From assembly GCF_000328705.1 (NCBI RefSeq), contig NC_019673.1, positions 5,828,001-5,892,000 of the forward strand: a stretch of 64,000 nt of DNA, written 5' to 3'. Positions within the stretch are counted from its first letter, which is position 1; every line of letters starts with the position of its first letter. A model generated the notes under the pieces. It did no database searches and was not told the DNA's origin. It worked only from the letters and a program-made list of their open reading frames with translations. Source of the stretch: Saccharothrix espanaensis DSM 44229 (GTDB lineage: Bacteria; Actinomycetota; Actinomycetes; Mycobacteriales; Pseudonocardiaceae). The position numbers and the translations under genes are program-made. This document shows positions 16,853 through 25,125 of this stretch, piece by piece.

Positions 16853-17866
16853 TTACTCACCGGCCGGGCCGGGCGCTTCGAGGGGCAGGAAGGCCCGTTT
16901 GAGGGTCCGGATGTTGATCGACACCCGGGTGCCGCGCACGCCGGGGAGCGTGCCCAGCACCTCGGTCCGGAACCGGAACAGGTCGGCCTGGGCGGGCACG
17001 GTCAGCTCCACCAGCAGGTCGCTGTCCCCAGCGGTGGCCGCCACGTACCGCACTTCCTGGCGCGCGGCCAGCGCGCGCACGGCGTCCGCCAGGGCGGCGG
17101 GCTCCAGGTCGACCCAGGCGAACGCCTGGATGCCGAAGCCGAGCAGTTGGGCGTCGACCAGCGTCACCGGGTGCACCCGGCCGGTCGCGATCAGCGCGTC
17201 GGTGCGGCGGCGCACGGCGGACTCGCTCAACCCGGTGGCCTGCGCCAGGTCGGCGAAGCTCATCCGGCCGTCGACCCGCAGCCGTTCGGCGATGACCTCC
17301 TCGACCGCGTCCAGCGGGGCCGGTTCCTCGGCCGGTGCCAGGTCCAGCAGGGGCAGGCGCACGCCGGGGAGGTCGGCGACCAGCGAGTGACTCCAGTCCA
17401 CAGTGGACTTGAACTCCCGCAGCACCGGTTCCGACATCGTCTCGAACGTGGCGTCCACCCCGGTCAGGGTGTCCAGCAGGATCGTCGCCAGGTCCTGGGT
17501 GGACGGGGTGATGAACTCGGCGAGCAGCCCGTAGCGGCCGGTCAGCACGGCGACCATGCGCACGTCCGCCCTGGCCACCAGGTGGTCGGCCAACGTGCGC
17601 AGCGACTTGTTGGTGACCGCGAAGTACACCGTCACCGGGAAGCCCTGGCCGGTGCGGATGGAGTCCACCACGACGGTCGTGCGCAACGCCCCGGACGTGG
17701 TCAGCGCCCGCACCCGACGGGCCACCGTGGACTCGGAACTGTCCACGGCCTTGGCCAGGTCGCGCCAACTCACGCGGGGGTTGGCCTGGAGGGCGGCGGC
17801 CAACCGCGCGTCGAGGGACGCACGCTCCCACCACCCGCCGGGCGCCGGACCGTCTGGTGAACTCAT
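16853..17866 (-). CDS. Lrp/AsnC-type regulator, duplicated HTH-RAM architecture
   Basis: Transcription regulator of 337 residues containing two complete Lrp/AsnC units in tandem: helix-turn-helix (SWRDLAKAVDSSESTVARRV) plus ligand-binding RAM domain, then a second helix-turn-helix (SFADLAQATGLSESAVRRRT) plus second RAM domain. It is the first gene of the peptide-uptake operon, so it probably senses the imported compound or a derived amino acid and controls its own operon. No ribosome binding site precedes the ATG at 17866, so it may be leaderless; an in-frame ATG at 17902 is an alternative. Confidence 0.9.
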   Translation of the reverse strand: MSSPDGPAPGGWWERASLDARLAAALQANPRVSWRDLAKAVDSSESTVARRVRALTTSGALRTTVVVDSIRTGQGFPVTVYFAVTNKSLRTLADHLVARADVRMVAVLTGRYGLLAEFITPSTQDLATILLDTLTGVDATFETMSEPVLREFKSTVDWSHSLVADLPGVRLPLLDLAPAEEPAPLDAVEEVIAERLRVDGRMSFADLAQATGLSESAVRRRTDALIATGRVHPVTLVDAQLLGFGIQAFAWVDLEPAALADAVRALAARQEVRYVAATAGDSDLLVELTVPAQADLFRFRTEVLGTLPGVRGTRVSINIRTLKRAFLPLEAPGPAGE

Positions 17867-18009
17867 GCGAGCACCGTACGCATCGTGACGGTATCCGTCC
17901 ATAGGCGTCGGCATCTTGATGAGATCCGCGCCAGAACTGCGGGAGCGCGCCTCCTCACCGTCCCCACCGGCGGGCACTGGGCAACACGGCACCGTGCCTT
18001 CAGCGCAGC

Positions 18010-18445
18010 CGCTACCGCACCCGGTTCTCGTGGAGGGTCGGGGCCGGGCATGCCGGTGTCGCCGTGCAGCCGTGGCTTGTCGGCGATGTCGAAGACGAAG
18101 GGCAGCTCGACGGTCTGGGCGGCGCCGAGTCGTCCGTTCAGGGCCGTTGAGCGATAGCCGGACGAGTAGACGTGTGTGCGGCCGCTCAAGGTTTGGGCGT
18201 GCGCCATGCGGGCCCTACCGGCACCGAACAGTGCCTTCCCGAGCACCGCGGAGCGCAGCTCGCCCGGTGTCGCGTTCGGCAGTGCCGCGCGGTGCGCCGC
18301 GACCTCGGCCTCCAGGTCCGCGTGCACCCCGGCGACGATGGCGAGCACGCCTGCCTCCGTGGTCGACTCCAGGTTGCCCTGCGGCACAACGTGGAGGTTC
18401 CCCTCTTCGGTGTTGATGCCGATCAGCAGGTCGACGTCGGAGGCG
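18010..18445 (-). pseudogene. Carboxylesterase type B, C-terminal fragment
   Basis: The leftward frame encodes about 140 residues matching the C-terminal part of type B carboxylesterases: DVDLLIGINTEEGNLHVVPQ, ATPGELRSAVLGKALFG, THVYSSGYRSTALNG and GAAQTVELPFVFDIADKPR with the catalytic-region His changed to Gln in the equivalent of the AxHxxELPFVF motif. The N-terminal hydrolase core with the GESAG nucleophile is absent, and the frame runs into unrelated sequence on both sides. It is a gene remnant. Confidence 0.7.
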
Positions 18446-18504
18446 GGGCCATCTGCGAGACCGTCGGCGGGCTGGACCGATGACCACGAGCGCGAGCACC
18501 TCGA

Positions 18505-18665
18505 CCGGCTTGAGGCACCCGCAGGACCCGCTGCTCGCGGAGCTGATCGGCGAACTGACCATGAAGAGCCCGGAGTTCGTCGCGCTCCGGGGCGATCACC
18601 GCGTGGCATCCTGCGATGTCTCGCCCTACTACCCGCACCATCCCGTCGTCGGCACGGTGACCTGT
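18505..18665 (+). pseudogene. MmyB-like XRE-family regulator, C-terminal fragment
   Basis: Short rightward frame reading HPQDPLLAELIGELTMKSPE, then FVALRGDHRVASCD and HHPVVGTVT. This matches part of the ligand-binding domain of MmyB-like helix-turn-helix regulators (the LVGELSxxSPEFRxLWxxHDV and FxHPxVGxLT motifs). The helix-turn-helix half and the end of the domain are missing. It abuts the esterase fragment head to head, and a strong hairpin truncates it. Confidence 0.6.
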
Positions 18666-18704
18666 CCTGGGAGGGCCGGCATGATGTCGGCCCTCCCAGG
18701 ACAG
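18662..18704. terminator. Very strong stem-loop terminator
   Basis: Perfect 17-bp inverted repeat: CTGTCCTGGGAGGGCCG at 18662-18678 and its exact complement at 18688-18704, with a 9-nt loop. It lies 14 bp beyond the stop of the leftward CU044_5270-type gene, which it most likely terminates. Confidence 0.8.
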
Positions 18705-18717
18705 TGCGGTACGAGGA

Positions 18718-19752
18718 TCAGAACTTGCCCGCAGCCACGTCGGCGAGGGTCACGCGGCCTGTCTTGTAGTTCACCACCCAGGGCTTGGACGGTTCCGCCG
18801 CGTCCTTGACCGGGATGCCCTCGGAACGGATCGGCAGGCCGTTGTCGGCGTTGACGGTGAGGACGTACGTGGTGTTGCCCCCCTGAATGGCGGGAGCCGC
18901 GGTGAGGGTCAGCGCGGCCTGGCCGTCGACGTCGGTCTTGCCGATGGTCACGTCCTCCATGGTCGCGAGCAGCTTCAGCACACCCGCGCGGACCTCCGCG
19001 TCGGAGGCGGCGATGTACAGCGCGTGCGTGGTGTTGCTGAACAGGTGGTTGTCGATGCGGTTCTCCAGTTCCTCGCCCGTCGGCCGGTCGGGAACCTCCT
19101 GGCCGGACTCGCGGAACTTCTCCTCGACCTCCGCCATGGCCCGCGCCCACGCCTCGTCCGCCTCGGCGGGGCTCAGGCCGATTCCCAAGGGGTTGCCCGC
19201 GGCGGTGATCATGTCGACCTTGGCCTTCTCCACGTCGCCGTTCGCGGCGAGGCGGGCCGCCGCCGTCACCTTCGCGTTGAACGGCGAAGCGGGCTCGGCG
19301 GCGCCCTTGGCGACCGTGGCCGCCAGGTTCTGCGGCGAGTCGCCGGTGAAGACCTGGCCTTGGTCGGTGTAGACGGTGTAGTAGAGCTGCGGCCCGTCCG
19401 GCAGCAACTTCGTGTTGATGATCAGCGACGCTTCTCCTGGCAACGTGCCGGCCGCCTGGACCGCGGAGGCCAGCTTCACCAGCGGTGACTCGACCACCAC
19501 CTGCTGGGCCGCGTCGGAGGGGCCGGCCGGGACGTTGCCGTCCGTCGTCCCCATCACCACGGCCGCCGCGACGGCCGCCGCGCTCACGGCCGCGACGCCG
19601 GCCTTGGTCCAGGACATCCACCGCTTCGGTCGTACGACTGTGTTCACGGGTTCCGCCATCGCCGTGTGCAGCGCCGTGCGAGCACGGTCATAGGCCTCGG
19701 GCCTCGGGGACGGCACTTCACGCAGGTCCTTCATCAGATCCATTTCATCCAT
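18718..19752 (-). CDS. CU044_5270 family membrane-anchored protein, partner of the ECF sigma factor
   Basis: Protein of 344 residues with a cytoplasmic N-terminal segment (MDEMDLMKDLREVPSPRPEA), one membrane span (AGVAAVSAAAVAAAVVMG, about 50-70) and an extracytoplasmic domain. This layout is that of the CU044_5270 family, which is typically encoded directly after an ECF sigma factor and probably acts as its anti-sigma or sensory partner. It begins 11 bp after the sigma gene. The ATG at 19752 has AAGG eight bases upstream; an ATG at 19748 is out of frame. Confidence 0.82.
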   Translation of the reverse strand: MDEMDLMKDLREVPSPRPEAYDRARTALHTAMAEPVNTVVRPKRWMSWTKAGVAAVSAAAVAAAVVMGTTDGNVPAGPSDAAQQVVVESPLVKLASAVQAAGTLPGEASLIINTKLLPDGPQLYYTVYTDQGQVFTGDSPQNLAATVAKGAAEPASPFNAKVTAAARLAANGDVEKAKVDMITAAGNPLGIGLSPAEADEAWARAMAEVEEKFRESGQEVPDRPTGEELENRIDNHLFSNTTHALYIAASDAEVRAGVLKLLATMEDVTIGKTDVDGQAALTLTAAPAIQGGNTTYVLTVNADNGLPIRSEGIPVKDAAEPSKPWVVNYKTGRVTLADVAAGKF

Positions 19753-19763
19753 GGGGTGCCTTC

Positions 19764-20318
19764 TCACGTTGTCGGGACTCGCAACAGCGCGGCCACCTCG
19801 GGGGCCTCACGCAGCGCCTTGCGCGCCTGGTGCAACAGGCGCCGGGCCGTGCCGGCGGGAATGTCGAGCACCCGCCCGGCCTCGGCGACGGTCAGGTCCT
19901 CCCAGGCGACCAGGCCCAGCACTTCCCGCTCTTCCGGTTTGAGCCGAGCCAGTGCACTTCGCAGCTGTGCCTGCGTGTCCACGCGGGCATCCACCGCCGG
20001 CCAGGGATCCCAGTCGTTCGCCACGCTGGTCAGGTCCGACGCCGGCTCCTCGGCCGGTTCGGACCGCCAGTGCCGCCGCAGCCTGTTCAGTGCGACGCCG
20101 TACAGCCAAGGCCTGGCTTCGGGGTACGAACTGTCATAGGTCGCACGGGACTCGTAGGCCGCCACCCACACATCGCCGAGCACGTCCTCGGCGGCCTGAC
20201 GCCCCACTCTGCGCGCCAGGTAGTTCCCGATCGCGGCCTCGTGACGGCTGATCACTTCCACGAAGGCAGCGGTGTCTCCACGCAGCGATCTGCCGATCAG
20301 TTCCGCGTCTGACGACAT
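19764..20318 (-). CDS. ECF-type RNA polymerase sigma factor
   Basis: Sigma-70 family extracytoplasmic function factor of 184 residues. Region 2 spans VEVISRHEAAIGNYLARRVG and DVLGDVWVAAY, and region 4 includes LKPEEREVLGLVAWEDLTVA followed by the helix-turn-helix AGRVLDIPAGTARRLLHQA. The ATG at 20318 follows AAGGAG by six bases. It forms a two-gene unit with the CU044_5270-type partner. Targets probably include its own promoter, though I could not identify a promoter motif. Confidence 0.9.
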   Translation of the reverse strand: MSSDAELIGRSLRGDTAAFVEVISRHEAAIGNYLARRVGRQAAEDVLGDVWVAAYESRATYDSSYPEARPWLYGVALNRLRRHWRSEPAEEPASDLTSVANDWDPWPAVDARVDTQAQLRSALARLKPEEREVLGLVAWEDLTVAEAGRVLDIPAGTARRLLHQARKALREAPEVAALLRVPTT

Positions 20319-20782
20319 GAAGCTCCTTGGGTTCGCTCAGCCCTTACACCCCGTCTTTGCCAACGCGCGCCCAAAGCGTTCAGGTTGCCTCACCCCATGA
20401 CGAACGTCGCTGGTCAGCGCCTGGTGAACTGCCGGACGAACGAGGCTTGGTCACACGTCGTCGACCTGCCGTCGCTGAAGCCGGAGCGTTGTACGCGGTC
20501 GGGCCGACCGGACTCCGATTCGTTCGAGGTCAGCGGCAACGCGTCCAGCGTGACCACCGGGACGGGCACCATGTAGTCGGGTGTGCGCGCACCCCCGCCG
20601 TTCCGGGTGTTCATCCTGCCCGGCCCGCATCGTCGTGAACGTCCCCCACCAGCGGTGAGCCGTGGCGGGATCGCCGCAGAGGAGATCCCGCCACCATCTG
20701 GCAGGTAGTGCGGAAGTACATCATCTTGTCATCACGAACATCCGCCCATGCCGCTGATTGAGCACGTGCGAGGATTCACGGT
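20319..20782. other. Gap with a hairpin but no convincing gene
   Basis: Upstream of the sigma gene and of the rightward phosphotransferase gene. Short frames exist on both strands (for example 20397-20576 rightward), but none has a ribosome binding site plus family resemblance. An 11-bp perfect inverted repeat (GTGGCGGGATC at 20662-20672, complement at 20684-20694) forms a terminator-like hairpin, hinting that a small transcript or decayed gene ends before it. Confidence 0.4.
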
Positions 20783-21640
20783 GTGGAGGCGGAGGTCGTT
20801 TGGCGTGCGACGGCCGCGGCGACGGCACTGGCCGGAGAGCTGCGCCTGCGGGTCGGCGACGCGGTCGTGATCCAGGATTCGAACATGCTCGCCCTGCGTC
20901 TGCTGCCGTGCGGCGTCTTCGCCCGAGTAGCGCAGGCGGGGCAGGAGGTGGCCGCGTTCGAGGTCGAACTCGCCGGGCGACTCGCCGCCACCGCGAGCCC
21001 CGTCGCGGCACTGGACCCCCGGGTCGAGCCGCGGGTCTACGAACGCCACGGCTTCGCCGTGACCTTCTGGACCTACCACGACACCGTGACCCCCGACCCG
21101 GACTTCCCCGGCGCATACGCCGACGCGCTCCACCACCTGCACGCCGGCATGCGACACGTCGAGACCGAAGCCCCGCACATCCTCGACCGGGTCGCAGAGG
21201 CCGAACGACCGGTCACCCACCCCGACGACACCCCCGCGCTCACCGACACCGACCGGCATCTCCTCCTCGACACCCTGCGAAGCGCCCGCGAACGCATCCG
21301 CGGCCACGGTGCCGCCGAGCAACTGCTGCACGGCGAACCGCATCCCGGCAACCTGCTCAACACCCGTAACGGCCCGCTGTTCATCGACCTCGAGACATGC
21401 TGCCGCGGACCCGTCGAATTCGACGTGGCCCACGTGCCGGAAGAGATCGGCACGAGCTACCCCGACATCGACCACGCCCTGCTCGCGGAATGCCGGCGGC
21501 TCGTCCTCGGACTGGTCGCCGCCTGGCGCTGGAACATCCGCGACAACTTCCCGAACGGGCGTAGGCACGGCCAAAACATCCCGACCCTGCTCCGCAAAGG
21601 CCCACCATGGCCCACACTCGGCACCCTCACCACCGAATAA
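20783..21640 (+). CDS. Aminoglycoside phosphotransferase (APH) superfamily protein
   Basis: Kinase-fold protein of 285 residues. The catalytic loop reads LLHGEPHPGNLLN and the metal-binding segment LFIDLETC. The loop has Glu where classical APH enzymes have the catalytic Asp (HGD); I recall the HGE form from other actinobacterial members. The GTG at 20783 lies about 9 bp after GAGGA. It stands alone between a sigma-factor unit and an acetyltransferase, so the substrate, whether an antibiotic or a metabolite, is unknown. Confidence 0.75.
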   Translation: MEAEVVWRATAAATALAGELRLRVGDAVVIQDSNMLALRLLPCGVFARVAQAGQEVAAFEVELAGRLAATASPVAALDPRVEPRVYERHGFAVTFWTYHDTVTPDPDFPGAYADALHHLHAGMRHVETEAPHILDRVAEAERPVTHPDDTPALTDTDRHLLLDTLRSARERIRGHGAAEQLLHGEPHPGNLLNTRNGPLFIDLETCCRGPVEFDVAHVPEEIGTSYPDIDHALLAECRRLVLGLVAAWRWNIRDNFPNGRRHGQNIPTLLRKGPPWPTLGTLTTE

Positions 21641-21693
21641 CAGAACCCACGCACATGCCGCTGATCGAGCGGACGTTCGTGATGGCAGGCGGT

Positions 21694-22575
21694 TCATCGG
21701 CTCGGACCGGTCGTCGGTGGCGTGCTACACCGATTCCCTTGCTCAGGTGCGCGCGGCCTGCTGTCGGATGGCAGCCATGCTTCGTGTTGGTGGCCGGTCT
21801 TCTCCCAGAGCATGGCCAGGTGTTCGGGATCGATGTCGTCCAGCGGGATTCGGAACTCCGTCAGCGCCGCGGCGAATTCGTCTAGAGTGGACAGTGCGCG
21901 CTGGTCGGTGCCGCGAGGGCCGGTGCGGGTGATCGTGCGTGCACGCAAGGCCAGTTCGTGGTCGTCGCGGTGGTGTTGAGCCACGAGCACCCTGACGAAC
22001 GGGGAGTCGGCAGGCTTGTCCGTCGCTCTGGTGGCGTACTCGGCGAGTTCGCGTGGCGCGGTGCGGAAGTCGTAGGAGGAGACCGTGCCCTCCGGGTGGT
22101 GGTGCACACGCCACGTTCCAGTGTCGAGGCGTTCCATCCGGTAGGCCAGTCGTCCCTGGCGGTGCGTGCCCTCCCGCAGTGGCAGCGGTTCGAGGAACGC
22201 GTCTCCGATCCCCGTGTCGGCCAGCCACCGCTGTCCCTCGACGTCCACCAGCAGGGCGATGTGGTTGCCCCACTGCCCCTCCCCGCGGGTGGCGCGGAGC
22301 ACCGCCGCCTCCACGATCGTCACAGTGAACCCGACCGCCCGTAGCAGCAGGGCGAGCGCGCCGTTCATCTCGTAGCAGAGACCTCCGCGCTCACGGCGTG
22401 CGAACTTGTCCACCAGCGCGTCCGGGGTGAGCAGGACCGGCCTGGCGAGCTGGATGTCGATGTTCTCGTACGGAACCCGCAGCCGCCACGCCCGGTGCAA
22501 CCCGCGCAGCGTGACCACGTCGGCCCGAACGGGCTCGCGGTACTCCAGTCGCTCCAGAAACGCCTCGATCACCAT
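21694..22575 (-). CDS. nat: Arylamine N-acetyltransferase
   Basis: Acetyl-CoA-dependent N-acetyltransferase of 293 residues. The Cys-His-Asp catalytic triad is visible in RRERGGLCYEMNGAL, WGNHIALLV and LADTGIGD. The start region PYENIDIQLARP is typical of the family. The ATG at 22575 follows GAGAGG. It diverges from a TetR regulator, and their shared 73-bp spacer carries a clear dyad, so it is probably repressed by that regulator. Natural substrates may be arylamines, hydrazines or biosynthetic intermediates. Confidence 0.92.
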   Translation of the reverse strand: MVIEAFLERLEYREPVRADVVTLRGLHRAWRLRVPYENIDIQLARPVLLTPDALVDKFARRERGGLCYEMNGALALLLRAVGFTVTIVEAAVLRATRGEGQWGNHIALLVDVEGQRWLADTGIGDAFLEPLPLREGTHRQGRLAYRMERLDTGTWRVHHHPEGTVSSYDFRTAPRELAEYATRATDKPADSPFVRVLVAQHHRDDHELALRARTITRTGPRGTDQRALSTLDEFAAALTEFRIPLDDIDPEHLAMLWEKTGHQHEAWLPSDSRPRAPEQGNRCSTPPTTGPSR

Positions 22576-22596
22576 GACCACCTCTCGCTACATTGG

Positions 22597-22619
22597 CTCT
22601 AACTTTAGAGTGACTCTAA
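22597..22619. promoter_or_regulatory. Probable TetR operator
   Basis: Two overlapping perfect dyads in an AT-rich spacer: CTCTAA-CT-TTAGAG (22597-22610) and TTAGAGT-G-ACTCTAA (22605-22619). The position between the divergent nat and tetR starts, and the repeated TTAGAG half-site, fit a TetR-family operator controlling both genes. Confidence 0.7.
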
Positions 22620-22648
22620 CATCATGGTCACTCCAGTACCATGGCCGC

Positions 22649-23251
22649 ATGACCGAACCGACGGGGTTGCGAGAACGGAAGAAGCAGCGCACCCGGAGGG
22701 CGCTGATCGAAACGGCGTACCGGCTCTTCGCGCAGAAGGGCTACGACCGGACGACCACCGCCGAGATCGCCGCCGCCGCCGAGGTGTCCAACGCGACGTT
22801 CTTCAACCACTTCGCGACCAAGGAGGACCTGGTCCTCACCGAGGACGGCGAGCACATCCTGCGCACCGGCCTGGAGGTCATCGCGGAGCGCCACTCCGGC
22901 GACACGGCGCTCGACGTCCTGCGTCGGGCGATGCTCCGGATGCTGGCCGAGGCCGAGGCAGGACTCCGCGACCCGGCCGGCGAACTGGAAACGATCCGGC
23001 TGGACCTGATCACCTCGGTGCCGGCGCTGCGGGCGACCATGCTGCAACGGGCATTCGACGCCCAACAACAACTGACCGCCGCACTCCGACAGACCCACAC
23101 CGACGAACTCGACGACATCGACGCCGCCGCGCTCGTCGGCGGCGTCACCGGAGCCGTTCTCGCCGCCGGACAAGCAGCTCTGCGAACCGGCCAACCCCTC
23201 GGAACGGCAATGCGGCGTGCCATCGACATCGCTACCGGACAACCGAAGTAG
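22649..23251 (+). CDS. TetR-family transcriptional regulator
   Basis: Repressor of 200 residues. The N-terminal DNA-binding domain reads ALIETAYRLFAQKGYDRTTT then IAAAAEVSNATFFNHFATKE. The C-terminal part resembles the ligand-binding domains of actinobacterial TetR proteins. The ATG at 22649 is set by the conserved N-terminus; an upstream extension in frame is unlikely. It probably controls the divergent nat gene and itself through the dyad at 22597-22619. Confidence 0.9.
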   Translation: MTEPTGLRERKKQRTRRALIETAYRLFAQKGYDRTTTAEIAAAAEVSNATFFNHFATKEDLVLTEDGEHILRTGLEVIAERHSGDTALDVLRRAMLRMLAEAEAGLRDPAGELETIRLDLITSVPALRATMLQRAFDAQQQLTAALRQTHTDELDDIDAAALVGGVTGAVLAAGQAALRTGQPLGTAMRRAIDIATGQPK

Positions 23252-23628
23252 CCACCCAGACAACGGCCAGGATCACCCGTGCCACATCACCGGCCGACCC
23301 CTGCGCCGTCGGCCGGCAGGCCTTCTCCGTCGGGGTCGGCCCCACCAGCGCGAGTCCTGGGGCGAAGGTGGGCGGGGCCTTGTCCTGCCTCGGGGTCGCA
23401 GAGTTCCGCGGTCGGGTCGTCGGTGAGCGCGTTGGCCGCCGCGGTGACGGAGTCGTTCGGCGACTGGCACGACCCATCCGGTCGAGCGCCGCCCGCCGGT
23501 CATCAAGATCCGGTTCGCAGCGCTGATCGCGGCGATCCGGCCCCGTGGTGAGCGGACGGGTGTGCCGGCCGGTGGTCAACGCCTCCGGCCGGCAAACCCG
23601 ACGTGCTCGAACAGAGATGTCCGATCGA
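23252..23628. other. Gap with no recognisable gene
   Basis: Between the end of the TetR gene and the end of a leftward secreted-protein gene. Open frames on both strands lack start signals and family resemblance. I see no strong hairpin. Confidence 0.35.
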
Positions 23629-24123
23629 CTACCCGCAGGCCATGTGGTCCCAGACATAGGCAGGTCCGCTGGTCCCGGAACTGTAGGAAACGTGCAGCAT
23701 TCTCCAGACAGTGACCCCGCAGGGCGACTTGAACAGTCGGTCACCGCTGGTATGGATCGTCATCTGCTGTCCGGCGGCGAGCGTCACGGTGCCGCCGTCC
23801 TCCCAGTACCACTCTCCGTCATCGATGGAGTAGTCGAGTGTCCAGGTGACCGTTCGGGCACTCGTGGCGGTGTTGATCAGGCCGAGGTAGCCGCGGTGGA
23901 AACAGGAAGTACTGTCACAGTTGTAGCGCACGCACGGCTGATAGCGGATCGGTCCGAAGCTTTGGGTGCCACCGCACTTCGGCGATGCCATGACCCCCGC
24001 ATCGGCCGTCGCTCGCGGTGCGGAGGTCTCGGTGGCGCCCGCGGTCCCGGTGCCGACTATGGCCATCGTTGTGGCCATCCACATCACGAGCAGCATCCCG
24101 AGGATTTTTCTCAAGATGAACAC
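23629..24123 (-). CDS. Secreted small cysteine-containing protein of unknown function
   Basis: Protein of 164 residues with an N-terminal signal peptide (LRKILGMLLVMWMATTMAIV, cleavage likely after GTAGATE-like residues near 30). The mature part is about 135 residues with six cysteines (KCGG, QPCVRYNCDSTSCFHRG, SPCG, MACG) and several aromatic, beta-strand-like stretches (VTWTLDYSIDDGEWYWE). This suggests a disulfide-stabilised beta-rich fold. The GTG at 24123 is chosen because the signal peptide follows directly; GAAGAG lies just upstream. I do not recognise the family. Confidence 0.6.
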   Translation of the reverse strand: MFILRKILGMLLVMWMATTMAIVGTGTAGATETSAPRATADAGVMASPKCGGTQSFGPIRYQPCVRYNCDSTSCFHRGYLGLINTATSARTVTWTLDYSIDDGEWYWEDGGTVTLAAGQQMTIHTSGDRLFKSPCGVTVWRMLHVSYSSGTSGPAYVWDHMACG

Positions 24124-24522
24124 CTCTTCGTCCCTGTGCACAGTCGTCACCCCGTGGACTGCGAAGGTGAACCGCGCTTCCCCTGGCTGGCCAGGCAACT
24201 GTAGAGGCGGTCCGGCGGAATCGGGAAGGGTGCTTTCGAGGCACGGTTTCATCCCTGTGGGGTGTCAGAAGTCGGCCGCTGGCTCTGACCTGTCTGTTGG
24301 GCGGAGGGCACGTACTGGTTGATCAGATCGCCGAAGATCGGTAGCAATGCACTCTCATGCTGCTGGGCGAGCGTTCATACCCATCTGGAAGTAAGAACCT
24401 CCCGCGGTGAACGACAGCTATGCGGACCCGGCAAGGCCGGCGTCCCGCCGTGCCCCGGCCGGTGCCGTCGCCGACCGGACCGGTCGACTGTCTCCCCACG
24501 GCTCCGGGACGAGGGGAACACC

Positions 24523-24991
24523 TTGCTCCGCTCCGCCTCTCCCCTGCTCGTCCTGGTCGCCGCCGCGCTGACGGCATGCTCGACGGGCACCCCCGCCGAC
24601 ACCGTTACCACCATCATGGCCACCACTCCGCTGTCAGTGGACGCGTTTGCGGAAAGCGCCGTGCACCGGGCTGAACGCAGACCAGAACGCCCGGCTCGGC
24701 CTGTCGCAGGTCAAGGCGACCGGAAACGGCGGCCCAGCACGACCTGCGTGTGGAGGGCGTCGGAGCACGAGTCGAACCCGGTCGTCATGAGCGTGGAAGC
24801 ACTCGACGGCGGTGTTCGCGGCGGACTTCGACGGGCGTCCCAAGGGCATATGCGTGCTCTGGGTCGGCGCGTCGGAAAACCTGGTCATGCAGTGGGGCAC
24901 CGACCTTTCCGAAGGCCCGGACGCCACCGATCCCTGCTCGGCCGCGAAGCGAATCGCGACCACCGTGGTGGGCAACCTCAGGACCACCTGA
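24523..24991 (+). pseudogene. DUF3558-type lipoprotein broken by frameshifts
   Basis: A TTG at 24523, with GAGGGG upstream, opens a lipoprotein signal peptide (LLVLVAAALTACS) and the family start PLSVDAFA. The match then jumps frames: CTGLNADQNARLGLSQVKAT in the +1 frame (about 24662-24735), TTCVWRASEHESN in the original frame (about 24740-24812), then FAADFDGRPKGICVLWVGA through to a stop at 24989-24991 in the +1 frame. Together these rebuild a DUF3558-like lipoprotein. At least three frameshifts are needed, so it is a pseudogene or a locus with sequence errors. Confidence 0.7.
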
Positions 24992-25125
24992 GTCACACCC
25001 GCGACGGACACAGCCCTCGACCCGCCGACGCCTCTCGTCCGGCCGGCGACGAACATCCGCGCATGCCGCGAAACGGGCGCTGGAACGTCCGCTTCTGCCG
25101 ATAGGCCGATCGCTCACGGTGCCAA

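Noticed and set aside
20397..20576. Small rightward gene before the hairpin at 20662
   Set aside because: No ribosome binding site and no recognised sequence; coding use is mixed. Kept only as part of an unassigned gap.
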